Source of the DNA: Caldifarciminota bacterium
Lineage (GTDB): Bacteria > Hydrothermota > 32-111 > QNBC01
Assembly: GCA_023132105.1 (NCBI GenBank)
Contig: JAGLYS010000106.1
Span: 1 to 9,953, forward strand
DNA length: 9,953 nucleotides
Direction: 5' to 3'
Each line of letters begins with the position of its first letter. The first letter of the stretch is position 1. The notes below the pieces were generated by a model. The model saw only the letters and a program-made list of their open reading frames with translations. It made no database searches and was not told where the DNA came from. The translations under genes and the position numbers were made by a program. Below are positions 1 to 7,209 of this stretch, piece after piece.

Positions 1-23
1 AAATCAGCATTTAATCTTGCTGT

Positions 24-51
24 ATTCTAACAAAAAAACAAATTTTGTCAA
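24..51 (-). promoter_or_regulatory. Putative sigma70-type promoter reading out of the window
   Basis: On the minus strand TTGACA (51-46, a perfect -35) is followed after 16 bases by TAGAAT (29-24, 5 of 6 to the -10 consensus). Transcription would begin near position 17 and read leftwards into a gene outside the window. The spacer is T-rich. It lies directly after the hairpin that may end the guaA operon. Chance matches are possible in AT-rich DNA, but a perfect TTGACA with a near-consensus -10 in a true gap is suggestive. Confidence 0.5.
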
Positions 52-70
52 GGAGAAATATTATCTCTCC
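52..70 (-). terminator. Possible terminator hairpin after guaA
   Basis: About 12 bases past the guaA stop, the minus strand can fold GGAGAGA / TTTCTCC (7 pairs including one G-U) around a 5-base loop TAATA. A run of seven T is present but only some 13 bases after the stem, so it is not a textbook intrinsic terminator. The position at the end of the operon favours the call. Confidence 0.4.
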
Positions 71-81
71 CTTCCCTTTGT

Positions 82-1614
82 TTATTCCCACTCTATTGTT
101 GCCGGTGGCTTGGAACTAATATCAAAAACAACCCTGTTAATTCCCTGAACCTCATTAATTATTCTATTTGATATTTTTTCCATAATATCATATGGCATAT
201 GATAAAAGTTAGCTGTCATACCATCGACACTAACAACAGCCCTAAGACTCAAAACTCTTTCATAAGTCCTATTGTCTCCCATTACACCTACTGTTTTAAT
301 CGGGAGAAGAACTGCAAATGCCTGCCATATTTCATCATAAAGTCCATTTTTTCTGAGTTCCTCAATATATATGCCATCTGCCTCTCTTAAGATACATAAG
401 TCGCTATCGTTTATTGCACCAATCATTCTAATAGCAAGTCCGGGCCCCGGAAAAGGATGTCTTTTGATTATGTTATCGGGAACACCAAGAAGTTTTCCCA
501 TTTCCCTCACTTCATCCTTAAAAAGCATTTTTAAGGGTTCAATCAATTTGAGATTCATTCTATTGGGAAGACCGCCGACATTATGGTGGCTTTTAATTGT
601 TTTTGATGGTCCCAATACCGAAATAGATTCTATCATATCTGGATATAAAGTTCCTTGAGCAAGGTACTTTACCCCTTTAATTCTTTTTGCCGTTCGTTCG
701 AATATTTTTATAAATGTTTTTCCAATAATTTTTCTTTTCTTTTCCGGATCTTCAACACCTTTAAGTCTTTCGATAAAGATTTCACTCTCATTAAGTGAAA
801 TAAATTTCTCCCCGAGCATTGGGGAAAATATATTATCTATCTCCTCTTTTTCGCCCTTCCTCATTAATCCTGTATCAATATAAATTGAATAGAGGTTGTC
901 TCCTACTGCCTTTCTTAGAAGAAAACAAGCAACTGTGGAATCGACTCCTCCGGAAAGCCCGAGGATTACTTTATCATCCCCTATCTGTTTCCTGATTATT
1001 TCAATTTCTGAATCAATAAAAGCACTTATATTCCATGTCCTCTCAATTTTACAAATTCTCTCTATAAAATTACGCAGAATCTCTTTCCCTCTCTCGGAAT
1101 GATGTACTTCAGGGTGAAATTGTATTCCCCAAATACGCTTCTTAATATTTTCAATAACAGCATATTCCGAATTGGATGTATATGCTTTTGATATAAATCC
1201 CTCGGGTATATCAGTTACTTTATCGCCATGGCTCATCCACATTACGGATTTATTCTTAATTTCATAAAAAAGGTCTGTCTTGCCGTCAATTATCAGGTTT
1301 GCTTTTCCATATTCTCTTTCCGATGCTTTTATAACAGTCCCCCCAAATCTATATACAATTTCCTGCATTCCATAACAGATACCGAGAATAGGAATATTAA
1401 GATCAAATATTTTCTTATCGGCATGAGGTGCATTTTCTTCATAAACACTTGATGGACCACCGGATAAAATCAATCCGCCAGATTTGTATTGAGATAATTT
1501 TTCCGCAGTGATATTAAATGGAACAATTTCTGAATAGACATTTAACTCCCTGATCTTTCTTGCAATTAACTGAGTATATTGTGAACCAAAATCCAATATT
1601 ATAATTTTATCCAT
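82..1614 (-). CDS. guaA: GMP synthase, glutamine-hydrolysing
   Basis: Converts XMP, ATP and glutamine to GMP, the last step of guanine nucleotide synthesis. With the ATG at 1614 it has 510 residues (E. coli 525). I prefer this ATG because GAGG lies 5 bases upstream; a GTG two codons earlier overlaps the rpe stop and is less well placed. The N-terminal class I amidotransferase domain has GICYGMQ with nucleophile Cys80 and WGIQFHPEV with His167 and Glu169. The ATP-pyrophosphatase domain has the P-loop LSGGVDST (SGGVDS at 221-226). The C-terminal dimerisation domain follows HPFPGPGLAIR and ends in the typical TIEWE. All catalytic residues are present. It is the last gene of the run; no guanine-type riboswitch is visible, and regulation would come with the operon. 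Confidence 0.98.
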   Translation of the reverse strand: MDKIIILDFGSQYTQLIARKIRELNVYSEIVPFNITAEKLSQYKSGGLILSGGPSSVYEENAPHADKKIFDLNIPILGICYGMQEIVYRFGGTVIKASEREYGKANLIIDGKTDLFYEIKNKSVMWMSHGDKVTDIPEGFISKAYTSNSEYAVIENIKKRIWGIQFHPEVHHSERGKEILRNFIERICKIERTWNISAFIDSEIEIIRKQIGDDKVILGLSGGVDSTVACFLLRKAVGDNLYSIYIDTGLMRKGEKEEIDNIFSPMLGEKFISLNESEIFIERLKGVEDPEKKRKIIGKTFIKIFERTAKRIKGVKYLAQGTLYPDMIESISVLGPSKTIKSHHNVGGLPNRMNLKLIEPLKMLFKDEVREMGKLLGVPDNIIKRHPFPGPGLAIRMIGAINDSDLCILREADGIYIEELRKNGLYDEIWQAFAVLLPIKTVGVMGDNRTYERVLSLRAVVSVDGMTANFYHMPYDIMEKISNRIINEVQGINRVVFDISSKPPATIEWE

Positions 1615-1616
1615 TA

Positions 1617-2246
1617 TCACCTCAACATTTTAATAGCTTCTTTTATGTTATTTCTAAAAATATAGCTTCCTGAAACAATTATATCTGCCCCTAATTCTCT
1701 TAGCTCTTTAGCAATTTCTGCATTAATGCCTCCATCCACCTCAATCAAACCATTGTATCCCATATTCCTAATAACAGGTATTTTAAGTGAAGCTTCCTTA
1801 ATGAATGCTTGCCCGCTAAAACCCGGGTGAACAGTCATTATCAAAATATAATCCGCAATATCAATAACCCATTTCAATTTATCTGTCTTTGTCTCCGGGT
1901 TAATTGCAATGCCAAATTTAGTTTTATATCTTCTTGCAATTTCATAACACTTTTTAATACTTCTATTTAGCTCGATATGCATTGATATATATTGAATACC
2001 GATTTCAAGAAAATCCTCAAAATACCTTTCCGGATTTGTAATCATTAAATGACAATCAATCGGTAGATCTGTTACCTTGCGAATATCTTTTACAACCACC
2101 GGACCAATTGTAATATTTGGCACAAAATGTCCGTCCATTACATCAATATGTAATATATCCGCTCCCGAATATTTTAATTTATTTATATCGTTTTCAAGAT
2201 TGGAGAAATCAGCCGAAAGTATTGATGGTGCAACTAAATTCTTCAT
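1617..2246 (-). CDS. rpe: Ribulose-phosphate 3-epimerase
   Basis: TIM-barrel enzyme that interconverts ribulose 5-phosphate and xylulose 5-phosphate in the pentose phosphate pathway. The 209 residues are a little short of the usual 215-225. Seen: APSILSADF (6-14); HIDVMDGHFVPN with His33 and Asp35; DCHLM with His66; MTVHPGFSGQAF (137-148); and EVDGGI with Asp171. His33, Asp35, His66 and Asp171 correspond to the metal ligands, and the two Asp residues are the acid/base pair. SGSYIF near the end is the phosphate-binding loop (usually GSAIF). The start ATG overlaps the stop of the second PASTA gene as ATGA, without a clear ribosome site, so it is probably translated by coupling. Its TGA stop is 2 bases before the guaA ATG. 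Confidence 0.97.
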   Translation of the reverse strand: MKNLVAPSILSADFSNLENDINKLKYSGADILHIDVMDGHFVPNITIGPVVVKDIRKVTDLPIDCHLMITNPERYFEDFLEIGIQYISMHIELNRSIKKCYEIARRYKTKFGIAINPETKTDKLKWVIDIADYILIMTVHPGFSGQAFIKEASLKIPVIRNMGYNGLIEVDGGINAEIAKELRELGADIIVSGSYIFRNNIKEAIKMLR

Positions 2247-2992
2247 TCTTTATGTAATACGATATTAACACTGTCTCCGGGAGAAATCAGATCCCCCTCT
2301 TCCGGATATTGCAGTATAACCTTACTATTTACACTATCTATATTGTCTTCATATTCGATATTCCCAAGAATGAGGTCAAGAGATTTTACCTTATCAAGAG
2401 CTTCGATAAAACTTAATCCTGTAATATTAGGCATAGATAATGTATCACTCTCACTACCTTTGCTTATAAAAACCGTTATCATCATACTTGGGGATATACT
2501 CTCATCTGCATCAGGAATAGTAGAAACAATATAGTTTCTCGGTACACTATCGGAAGATGTGAATATTTTATTTATTCCATTGTTAATATTTTTACTTTTA
2601 AGTACTTCAATGGCATTACTTAAAGGTATACCAATAATATATGGCATAATATTTGCTTTTATACCTCTCGATACAATTGCAGTGATTTTCCTGCCCTTCT
2701 TTGTGATTTCATCGGGTTTTGGGTCTTGATATATTATTCTGTCCTTCTGATAAACAGTATCGTATTGATATCCTGTTATATCTAAAGTCAATCCTTCATG
2801 CCTGATAATTTTCTGAGCATCTTTTACATTAAGACCTACGAGAGATGGAACAAGTGTATCCTCACCTTTTCCCACTACTATAGGCATTATTAAATAATTT
2901 ACAATAAAAAAACCTATTACAAATGAGACAATTGCAATTGATATGCCTACAAACTGATTGCTTTTTCTTTTGCCCCTTTTATTACTCTTCAT
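2243..2992 (-). CDS. Second membrane-anchored three-PASTA protein
   Basis: The 249 residues start with a strongly basic cytoplasmic stretch (KSNKRGKRK), followed by a membrane helix at about 14-38, then three PASTA domains at about 46-110, 114-177 and 183-248. Openings are VPSLVGL, MPYIIGI and MPNITGL; the turn regions are QDPKPDEITKKG, TIPDADESISPS (degenerate) and QYPEEGDLISPG. The layout repeats that of the upstream gene, so the pair looks like an old tandem duplication, though the sequences have diverged widely. The start ATG lies inside the end of the first PASTA gene (11-base overlap) with no clear Shine-Dalgarno site, which suggests translational coupling. It overlaps rpe by 4 bases (ATGA). 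In Firmicutes rpe often lies near the PASTA kinase gene prkC; here only PASTA parts are present beside rpe. Function not known. Confidence 0.92.
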   Translation of the reverse strand: MKSNKRGKRKSNQFVGISIAIVSFVIGFFIVNYLIMPIVVGKGEDTLVPSLVGLNVKDAQKIIRHEGLTLDITGYQYDTVYQKDRIIYQDPKPDEITKKGRKITAIVSRGIKANIMPYIIGIPLSNAIEVLKSKNINNGINKIFTSSDSVPRNYIVSTIPDADESISPSMMITVFISKGSESDTLSMPNITGLSFIEALDKVKSLDLILGNIEYEDNIDSVNSKVILQYPEEGDLISPGDSVNIVLHKE

Positions 2993-3713
2993 GATTTACA
3001 TATATTGTAACGGTTGTACCCTTCTTTGCATTTGTTCCCGCAGACGGATATTGATCTAAAACAAGGTCGAAATCATATTCGATATTGATTTTATACCTTA
3101 CTAAAACCTTAAATCCTCTATCTATCAATATTTTTCTTGCAGCAGTATAGTATTTCCCTTTTACATTGGGAATCTTTATTCTTGAATCAATTTTCGGTTT
3201 AGATGCAATTGTTAAATCTATTTTATCACCTTTTTCGATTATGGTTCCTGGTGCTGGCATTTGAGAAATAACACTATTAGGTTCCAAGCTTTTATTTTCT
3301 GCCTTTTTAATCTCCCCAAGTACCAAACCTAATTTGCCTATCTCCTTTTCCACATCATTTAACTGCATATTTCTAAAGTCAGGTATTGCAAACTTATTTA
3401 GCTCCTTATTATTTAATGTTAAATAAATAATATCACCCTTTGTTAAAGATTTTCCCGGTAAAGGATTCTGTTTAACAATAATACTATATGGTAAATTATT
3501 GTCGTTAATAGAATCAATTTTTACAATTATACCTATTTGCTGTGCTGTAAGTAATGCATCTTCCCTGTCAAGGCCAAAGAAGTTCGGAAGAGATTTTACC
3601 TTTCCCATTATTATATTACTTGGTCCGGATAAAAGGACAATAATACCTATTACAATAACCGCAGCAAGAATAAATGATATAATTAATGCTGCATTGCCTT
3701 TTCTAATTGTCAT
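2982..3713 (-). CDS. Membrane-anchored protein with three PASTA domains, no kinase
   Basis: The 243 residues consist of a short cytoplasmic N-terminus (MTIRKGN), one membrane helix at about 9-29, and three PASTA repeats at about 38-101, 109-174 and 180-241. Each repeat shows the family pattern: a P-x-x-x-x-x opening (LPNFFGL, IPDFRNM, IPNVKGK), a helix with a downstream G-[LIF] turn, an xxQxPxPGTxxxKG stretch (QNPLPGKSLTKG, QMPAPGTIIEKG, QYPSAGTNAKKG), and a closing beta strand. PASTA domains bind peptidoglycan or muropeptides in Ser/Thr kinases and penicillin-binding proteins. Here there is no kinase or transpeptidase domain, so the protein would expose only the PASTA rod on the outer face of the inner membrane. 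Its role is unknown; sensing or binding of cell wall is an inference. Its last 11 bases overlap the start of the second PASTA gene. Confidence 0.92.
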   Translation of the reverse strand: MTIRKGNAALIISFILAAVIVIGIIVLLSGPSNIIMGKVKSLPNFFGLDREDALLTAQQIGIIVKIDSINDNNLPYSIIVKQNPLPGKSLTKGDIIYLTLNNKELNKFAIPDFRNMQLNDVEKEIGKLGLVLGEIKKAENKSLEPNSVISQMPAPGTIIEKGDKIDLTIASKPKIDSRIKIPNVKGKYYTAARKILIDRGFKVLVRYKINIEYDFDLVLDQYPSAGTNAKKGTTVTIYVNHEE

Positions 3714-3718
3714 GATTT

Positions 3719-3724
3719 CCTCCT
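3719..3724 (-). promoter_or_regulatory. Strong ribosome binding site of the first PASTA gene
   Basis: A full AGGAGG, directly after the cysS TAG stop and 5 bases before the ATG at 3713, supports that start codon and efficient translation of the PASTA protein. Confidence 0.8.
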
Positions 3725-5068
3725 CTATCTAATATTCCATTTCGTTCCATCTTGCCCATCCATTAATTCAATACCCTGTCTTTCCAATTGATATCTTATT
3801 TTATCAGCAATCTGAAAACATTTTTTTTCTCTTAAATCTTTTCTTATTTCAATTATCAAATTCATAATATCATCGATTTTATTATTTCTTTCCTTTTTTT
3901 GGAATACAAACCCCATTATTTCGAATACCTTTTTGATTGTTCCTGCAACCTCATGTTTATCTCCAATTCCGCTGTTTGCTTCTCTTAAAATAGAAAATAA
4001 TGTTCCAAGAACTTTAGGTGTGTTGAAATTATCATTCAAATCATTCATAACACCTTTTAGTAGATCCATATTTAATTTATATTCAGAAATATAATTTTCT
4101 TCGACGAAACGCTCAACTCTATTCATTGCATTAGATGATTCATTCAAACTATTGTCATCATATTCGAGAGGGCTTTTAAAGTGTGTTTTTAAATAATAAA
4201 GCCGTAAAGAGTTCGGACTAATTCCATTTAATATATCTTTAACTGCAAGAAAATTGCTTAATGATTTAGACATTTTCTCCCCTTTAATTCTTAGCATCTC
4301 ATTGTGAATCCAGTAATTTGCAAATGTCTTACCGGTAACCGCTTCACTCTGAGCAATTTCATTCTCGTGATGAGGAAATATTAAATCAGTACCTCCTGCA
4401 TGAATATCGAATGTTTCACCAAGATACTTTATACTCATTGCAGAACATTCTATATGCCATCCTGGTCTACCCTTCCCCCATGGAGAGTACCAGTATGGTT
4501 CTCCCTCTTTCGATATTTTCCACAATGCGAAATCAATAGGATTTTTTTTATCCGGATTGATTTTTACTCTTGATCCTGAGATTAAATCTTCTATCCTTTT
4601 CTTTGACAGTTTTCCATATTCTTTAAATTTATTTGTGGAATAATATACATTCCCCTTGACAATGTATGCATACTCCTTTTCTATCAATTTCTCTATAAGT
4701 TTTATAATCTCTTCAATATGTTGAGTTGCTTTTGGATAACAATAGGGAGGTTTGATATTCATAATCACAGAAGACTCGATATATTCTCTAATATATTTCT
4801 CTCCCAGCAATCTATAATCCGTATTGAATTCTCTTGCCCGTTCAATGATCTTATCATCTATATCGGTAAAATTCTGTACGACTTTTACATTGTAACCATT
4901 ATATTCGAATACTCTTCTAATCAAATCAGACATTACATATGCCCGCATATGACCTAAATGTACTCTGTCCTGCACAGTCATTCCACAAACATACATCGAA
5001 ACCTCACCGGCATTTATTGGTATAAATTCCTCTTTTTTGCCTGTAAGAGTATTAAATAATTTAATCAT
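3725..5068 (-). CDS. cysS: Cysteinyl-tRNA synthetase
   Basis: Class I synthetase that activates cysteine with ATP and charges tRNA-Cys in the cytoplasm. The 447 residues are close to the E. coli length of 461. Seen: FNTLTGKKEEF at the N-terminus; MYVCGMTV with zinc ligand Cys28; the HIGH motif as HLGH (37-40); NFTDIDDKII (66-75); GWHIECSAM with Cys208; FPHHENE with His233 and Glu237 as the other zinc ligands; KMSKS at 265-269; and GTKW near the C-terminus, matching the family's GTxW end. All key residues are present, so it should be functional. The start ATG lies 8 bases after the lpxA-like gene, with a weak AGGTGA overlapping that gene's stop. Eleven bases separate it from the first PASTA gene. 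It has no functional tie to its neighbours beyond shared transcription. Confidence 0.98.
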   Translation of the reverse strand: MIKLFNTLTGKKEEFIPINAGEVSMYVCGMTVQDRVHLGHMRAYVMSDLIRRVFEYNGYNVKVVQNFTDIDDKIIERAREFNTDYRLLGEKYIREYIESSVIMNIKPPYCYPKATQHIEEIIKLIEKLIEKEYAYIVKGNVYYSTNKFKEYGKLSKKRIEDLISGSRVKINPDKKNPIDFALWKISKEGEPYWYSPWGKGRPGWHIECSAMSIKYLGETFDIHAGGTDLIFPHHENEIAQSEAVTGKTFANYWIHNEMLRIKGEKMSKSLSNFLAVKDILNGISPNSLRLYYLKTHFKSPLEYDDNSLNESSNAMNRVERFVEENYISEYKLNMDLLKGVMNDLNDNFNTPKVLGTLFSILREANSGIGDKHEVAGTIKKVFEIMGFVFQKKERNNKIDDIMNLIIEIRKDLREKKCFQIADKIRYQLERQGIELMDGQDGTKWNIR

Positions 5069-5076
5069 AGTTTCAC

Positions 5077-5817
5077 CTATTTTAATAAACCTCTGTTACT
5101 TGTTCCTATAAATGCAATAATTTCTTTTACTATTTCCTTCAACTCTAATTTCTCTTTAATAATATCTACAGCCATTTTATTCGTATATCCTTCATTGAAA
5201 ATAATCTCGAAAGCTCTCATTACTATTTCAATTTCCTCATCATTATATCCATAATTTTTTAACCCTTTTAAGTTGACATTTTCAACAAAAGGGGGAGCCC
5301 CTTTGACAATAGAAAAAGGAATAACATCATATTCGATACTACTAATTGTTGCAATGTGTGTAAGTTTCCCTACTCTTACACCCGGTCTGATATAAGACCT
5401 TGCATTTATTATTGAAGCCTCTCCTATCTCTACATCGTGACCAATAATTGACTCGGTAGCTATAATTGCATCCTGTCTTATTCTCGCATTATACCCGACA
5501 GTAGAATGTCCCAATATTCTTGCCCCGGAATCTATACTTGTAAAATTGTCACCCGTTCCCGCTTGAATTAAAGTATATGAATATATATCAACACCATCGC
5601 CAATAACGGTTCTTCCCGATTCACTATTCTTATAATTCAATGGAGCATTTACCGTTACGAAATCTCCAATATTTACATCAGAACCGATTATAACTCCACC
5701 ATAAAGAATTACACCATTCCCTATCGTTACATTGTCTCCTATAAGGACATTTTCTTCTATATTTGAAAATGCACCTTTTTTGAAATTACTTCCAATTCCC
5801 TGTCTTTTTTCTATAAT
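5077..5817 (-). CDS. lpxA: LpxA-like UDP-GlcNAc acyltransferase, probable ATT start
   Basis: Left-handed beta-helix acyltransferase. LpxA moves a 3-hydroxyacyl chain from ACP to UDP-GlcNAc, the first step of lipid A synthesis in the cytoplasm. The first in-frame standard start is a TTG at 5640, giving only 187 residues and cutting the helix. The same frame continues upstream with clear hexapeptide repeats (VLIGDN, VTIGNG, VIIGSD, VNIGDF). It reaches ATT at 5817 behind AGGAG, giving 246 residues against 262 for E. coli LpxA. The LpxA call rests on the C-terminus (NVNLKGLKNYGY, a helical region, final NRGLLK matching the family's RGL ending), the FabZ neighbour and an LNYKNSESGR loop like the LKY loop of LpxA. 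Oddity: the INAHIAHDC active-site segment is not conserved; candidate histidines are His104 (LGHSTVG) and His127 (IGHDVEIG). It could be a divergent paralogue with another substrate. Confidence 0.8.
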   Translation of the reverse strand: MIEKRQGIGSNFKKGAFSNIEENVLIGDNVTIGNGVILYGGVIIGSDVNIGDFVTVNAPLNYKNSESGRTVIGDGVDIYSYTLIQAGTGDNFTSIDSGARILGHSTVGYNARIRQDAIIATESIIGHDVEIGEASIINARSYIRPGVRVGKLTHIATISSIEYDVIPFSIVKGAPPFVENVNLKGLKNYGYNDEEIEIVMRAFEIIFNEGYTNKMAVDIIKEKLELKEIVKEIIAFIGTSNRGLLK

Positions 5818-5824
5818 ATCCGTA

Positions 5825-5829
5825 CTCCT
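5825..5829 (-). promoter_or_regulatory. Ribosome binding site before the non-canonical lpxA start
   Basis: AGGAG overlaps the fabZ TAG stop (TAGGAG) and is followed after 7 bases by ATT (5817-5815) and then ATA. No ATG, GTG or TTG is in frame until 5640, far inside the fold. The same TAGGAG arrangement is seen at the clp-bamA and bamA-ompH junctions, so this is the natural start site of the next gene. Confidence 0.7.
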
Positions 5830-6256
5830 ATTTTTCTACAATCATAGTTGTAAATTCTCCTTGACAAACTAACTTATCCTCAACATAAGTTTTTCCCTCA
5901 ATTATAAATATATTTCCCCTCTCTTTTAGCAATTTAATGTGATGTATAAGTGTATCTCCGGGTAGAACTGGTTTTCTAAATTTCACCTTATCTATTTTCA
6001 TAAAATAAAATAAGTAATCTTCAAGATTTTTCATATATTTCATTACTAAAATACCACCGGCTTGGGCAAGTGATTCTACTATCAAAACACCAGGCATAAT
6101 AGGATGTCCGGGAAAATGCCCCTGAAAGAAAGGTTCATTAATCGTTACATTTTTTAATGCTTTAACATGTTCTTTATCCACTTCGAGAATCCTGTCTATA
6201 AGTAAAAATGGATATCTATGAGGCATAACTTTCATTATATCATTTATATCATTCAT
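5828..6256 (-). CDS. fabZ: FabZ, (3R)-hydroxyacyl-ACP dehydratase
   Basis: Hot-dog-fold enzyme that dehydrates 3-hydroxyacyl-ACP to trans-2-enoyl-ACP in type II fatty acid synthesis. It competes with LpxA for hydroxyacyl-ACP and so sets the balance between phospholipid and lipid A. The 142 residues are a normal length. Seen: MPHRYPFLLIDR near the N-terminus (11-22), the catalytic motif FFQGHFPGHP with His47, MPGVLIVES with the acidic catalytic Glu61, then AQAGG of the central helix, and KVKFRKPVLPGD typical of the C-terminal strands. The start ATG is one base after the ompH stop, with AGGG seven bases upstream. Its TAG stop is part of the AGGAG that precedes the lpxA-like gene. The fabZ-lpxA adjacency is widely conserved in diderm bacteria. 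Confidence 0.97.
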   Translation of the reverse strand: MNDINDIMKVMPHRYPFLLIDRILEVDKEHVKALKNVTINEPFFQGHFPGHPIMPGVLIVESLAQAGGILVMKYMKNLEDYLFYFMKIDKVKFRKPVLPGDTLIHHIKLLKERGNIFIIEGKTYVEDKLVCQGEFTTMIVEK

Positions 6257-6257
6257 A

Positions 6258-7199
6258 CTATATCCCTATTATAGGTTTAATATCCTGTAATATACCGTTT
6301 ATCAATTTATCCAATTCCTTATCTGTATGTATGCTATGTTCACTTTGTAAGACAATTTGTCCTGTTCTTCCATTTACCAATTTAATGCTTATTTTTACTA
6401 TACCTATATTTACTTCGGATAAAATATAGATAACATAATCCACATTAATATTTTTACTTAATGATATTAATTTATCATCAGGTATCTTATTCTTTAAATT
6501 GCTTATACCCATACTGTTTAAAGCATTATTAATATCCTGTATTTTTGTAAATTCAAAATCCCCCAGTTTATTAATTGCAGGTATAAGTATATTACGCAAT
6601 TTTGATCCTATATTCATTTCTTGTGCTTCATTATTCATCTCATAAATATAGGGTATTGCAATCTCTAATGTTTTTGATATTTTATGTCCTTCCGCCTCTT
6701 TGTTAAGCTCTTCAATTACATAAGAGGTAAGATCTACCCCTCTTTGCGAATAGATAATACCACTTTTGCCGATATCAAAAACAATAGAAAAATCCTGTTC
6801 CTTAGCTATTTTCTCAATTGCCTTTTTAATTTTATCTGTTACTTCTCCGGATAGTTCTTTCTTTTTCACATCTAAAACACCTTTATCTCCCCATATACTA
6901 TCCATAAATATGGCGAATCCCTTCTCTTTTCTATTGATTTCTTTCTCTTTTTCCTTTTGCATTTCATATGAGATAACAAGCTTTTTGGATTCCAGCTCGT
7001 TTTTAAGTTTATTTATCTCAAGTTTTTTTTCTCCTAATTGCCTTTGCCATTGATTTGTTAAAATATCTATTTGTGTTTTAATAATATTCATTTCGCTATA
7101 TGATTTTATTATTTTCTCTGTATCAACATAACCTATCTTATCTTCGGAAAAGACAATTGCAGGTATAAACAATAATATCAATAATATAATTCTTTTCAT
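6258..7199 (-). CDS. OmpH/Skp-family periplasmic chaperone with extra C-terminal domain
   Basis: I start it at the ATG at 7199 (313 residues). This follows an AGGAG by 5 bases and opens directly with a signal peptide (Lys-Arg, then a hydrophobic run, likely cleavage after VFS at about residue 18). A longer reading from 7244 would run into bamA and precede the signal peptide. Residues about 20-167 look like an OmpH/Skp domain: the IGYVDTEKI opening, a long charged coiled-coil (about 45-130), and the closing FSIVFDIGKSGIIYS with a final helix. Skp holds unfolded outer-membrane proteins for BamA. Unlike Skp (about 160 residues), it continues with a second domain at about 174-313: paired helices, FEFTKIQDINNAL, NVDYVIYIL, then strands with GRTGQIVLQSE. 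This pattern resembles the CsgG/LpoB/TolB-N type alpha/beta fold, which is an inference. Its stop is one base before fabZ. Confidence 0.88.
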   Translation of the reverse strand: MKRIILLILLFIPAIVFSEDKIGYVDTEKIIKSYSEMNIIKTQIDILTNQWQRQLGEKKLEINKLKNELESKKLVISYEMQKEKEKEINRKEKGFAIFMDSIWGDKGVLDVKKKELSGEVTDKIKKAIEKIAKEQDFSIVFDIGKSGIIYSQRGVDLTSYVIEELNKEAEGHKISKTLEIAIPYIYEMNNEAQEMNIGSKLRNILIPAINKLGDFEFTKIQDINNALNSMGISNLKNKIPDDKLISLSKNINVDYVIYILSEVNIGIVKISIKLVNGRTGQIVLQSEHSIHTDKELDKLINGILQDIKPIIGI

Positions 7200-7204
7200 T
7201 ACAT

Positions 7205-7209
7205 CTCCT
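7205..7209 (-). promoter_or_regulatory. Ribosome binding site deciding the ompH start
   Basis: AGGAG lies 5 bases before the ATG at 7199 and overlaps the TAG stop of bamA (TAGGAG). It favours this ATG over the in-frame upstream codon at 7244, which lies inside bamA. Confidence 0.85.

Noticed and set aside
1615..1620. guaA start at GTG 1620
   Set aside because: It would place the ribosome site too close; the ATG at 1614 has GAGG at 5 bases and gives the usual short N-terminus.
5077..5640. A 187-residue protein starting at TTG 5640
   Set aside because: It would begin in the middle of the beta-helix, has no ribosome site at that position, and leaves 177 upstream bases that clearly encode hexapeptide repeats in the same frame.
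5758..5830. Frameshift in an A-run hiding the true lpxA start
   Set aside because: There are A6 runs here, but the other two frames contain early stops and no well-placed ATG/GTG/TTG, so a simple indel would not restore a standard start. A substitution error remains possible and is noted in the finding.
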